A DNA stretch of 6,833 bases from DASUGM01 sp036274055. Its GTDB lineage: Bacteria; Acidobacteriota; Vicinamibacteria; Vicinamibacterales; SCN-69-37. A program made the translations under genes and the position numbers. Below, piece after piece: positions 6,774-6,833 of this stretch. The stretch lies in contig DASUGM010000002.1 of assembly GCA_036274055.1 (NCBI GenBank), positions 1 to 6,833 on the forward strand, in the 5' to 3' direction. The notes under the pieces were generated by a model. The model ran no database searches and had not been told where the DNA came from. It saw only the letters and a list, made by a program, of their open reading frames with translations. Positions within the stretch are counted from its first letter, which is position 1. Every line of letters starts with the position of its first letter.

Positions 6774-6833
6774 CCGATTGACTGGTTGACCGATTGACTG
6801 GTTGACCGATTGACCGATTGACCGATCGATCAG
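6770..6833. repeat. tandem octamer array TTGACCGA/TTGACTGG, cut by window end
   Basis: Eight consecutive 8-bp units fill this stretch: TTGACCGA at 6770, 6786, 6802, 6810 and 6818, TTGACTGG at 6778 and 6794, and a diverged last unit TCGATCAG at 6826. The stop codon of the enolase-superfamily gene (6771-6773) is inside the first unit. The final bases hold the palindrome ATCGAT, which may mark the apex of a hairpin whose other arm lies beyond the window. Copies are nearly identical, so this array is recent or actively homogenised. Confidence 0.9.

Overview
The window is GC-rich throughout, with strong third-position G/C bias. It carries six confidently recognised protein genes, one small probable membrane-protein gene and one hypothetical gene, packed on both strands. 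The gene types and the base composition suggest a free-living soil-type bacterium. An Acidobacteriota (Vicinamibacteria-like) chromosome is my best guess, but it rests on overall impression; there is no rRNA or marker gene here to prove it. No tRNA, rRNA, CRISPR array, transposase, integrase or phage gene is visible.

Layout. Positions 21-1696 (+) hold a two-gene ABC-2 exporter: an ATPase and its permease, coupled by an ATGA start/stop overlap. A small two-helix membrane protein (1659-1910, -) runs head-on into the permease and overlaps its 3' end. It is divergent, across only 34 bp, from a YiiM-type MOSC-domain protein (1945-2580, +). A DinB/DUF664-like four-helix protein (2720-3262, -) is convergent with the MOSC gene and divergent from an AraC-family regulator with an N-terminal cupin domain (3468-4481, +). 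A 289-residue protein of unknown function (4579-5448, -) is convergent with the regulator. It is divergent from a mandelate racemase/muconate-lactonizing (enolase superfamily) enzyme (5667-6773, +) that resembles hydroxyproline dehydratases/epimerases.

The genes do not form one pathway. Apart from the ABC pair, each is its own transcription unit in alternating orientation. The AraC/DinB divergent pair is the only obvious candidate regulator-target arrangement.

The most unusual signal lies in the intergenic DNA. Three of the gaps (2581-2719, 4482-4578, 5449-5666) are filled by long imperfect palindromes whose arms consist of short (7-10 bp) tandem words. The word is different at each locus: GTTCNNNN octamers, TGWAGGAGCT decamers and GTGCTGA-like heptamers. 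The right edge of the window (from 6770) begins a fourth such array of TTGACCGA/TTGACTGG octamers, cut off by the window end. Four gene stop codons lie inside these arrays. Two of the palindromes are centred exactly on a perfect short palindrome (12 bp and 22 bp). This looks like a genome-wide architecture of locus-specific, microsatellite-built hairpins at gene ends, rather than copies of one mobile repeat.
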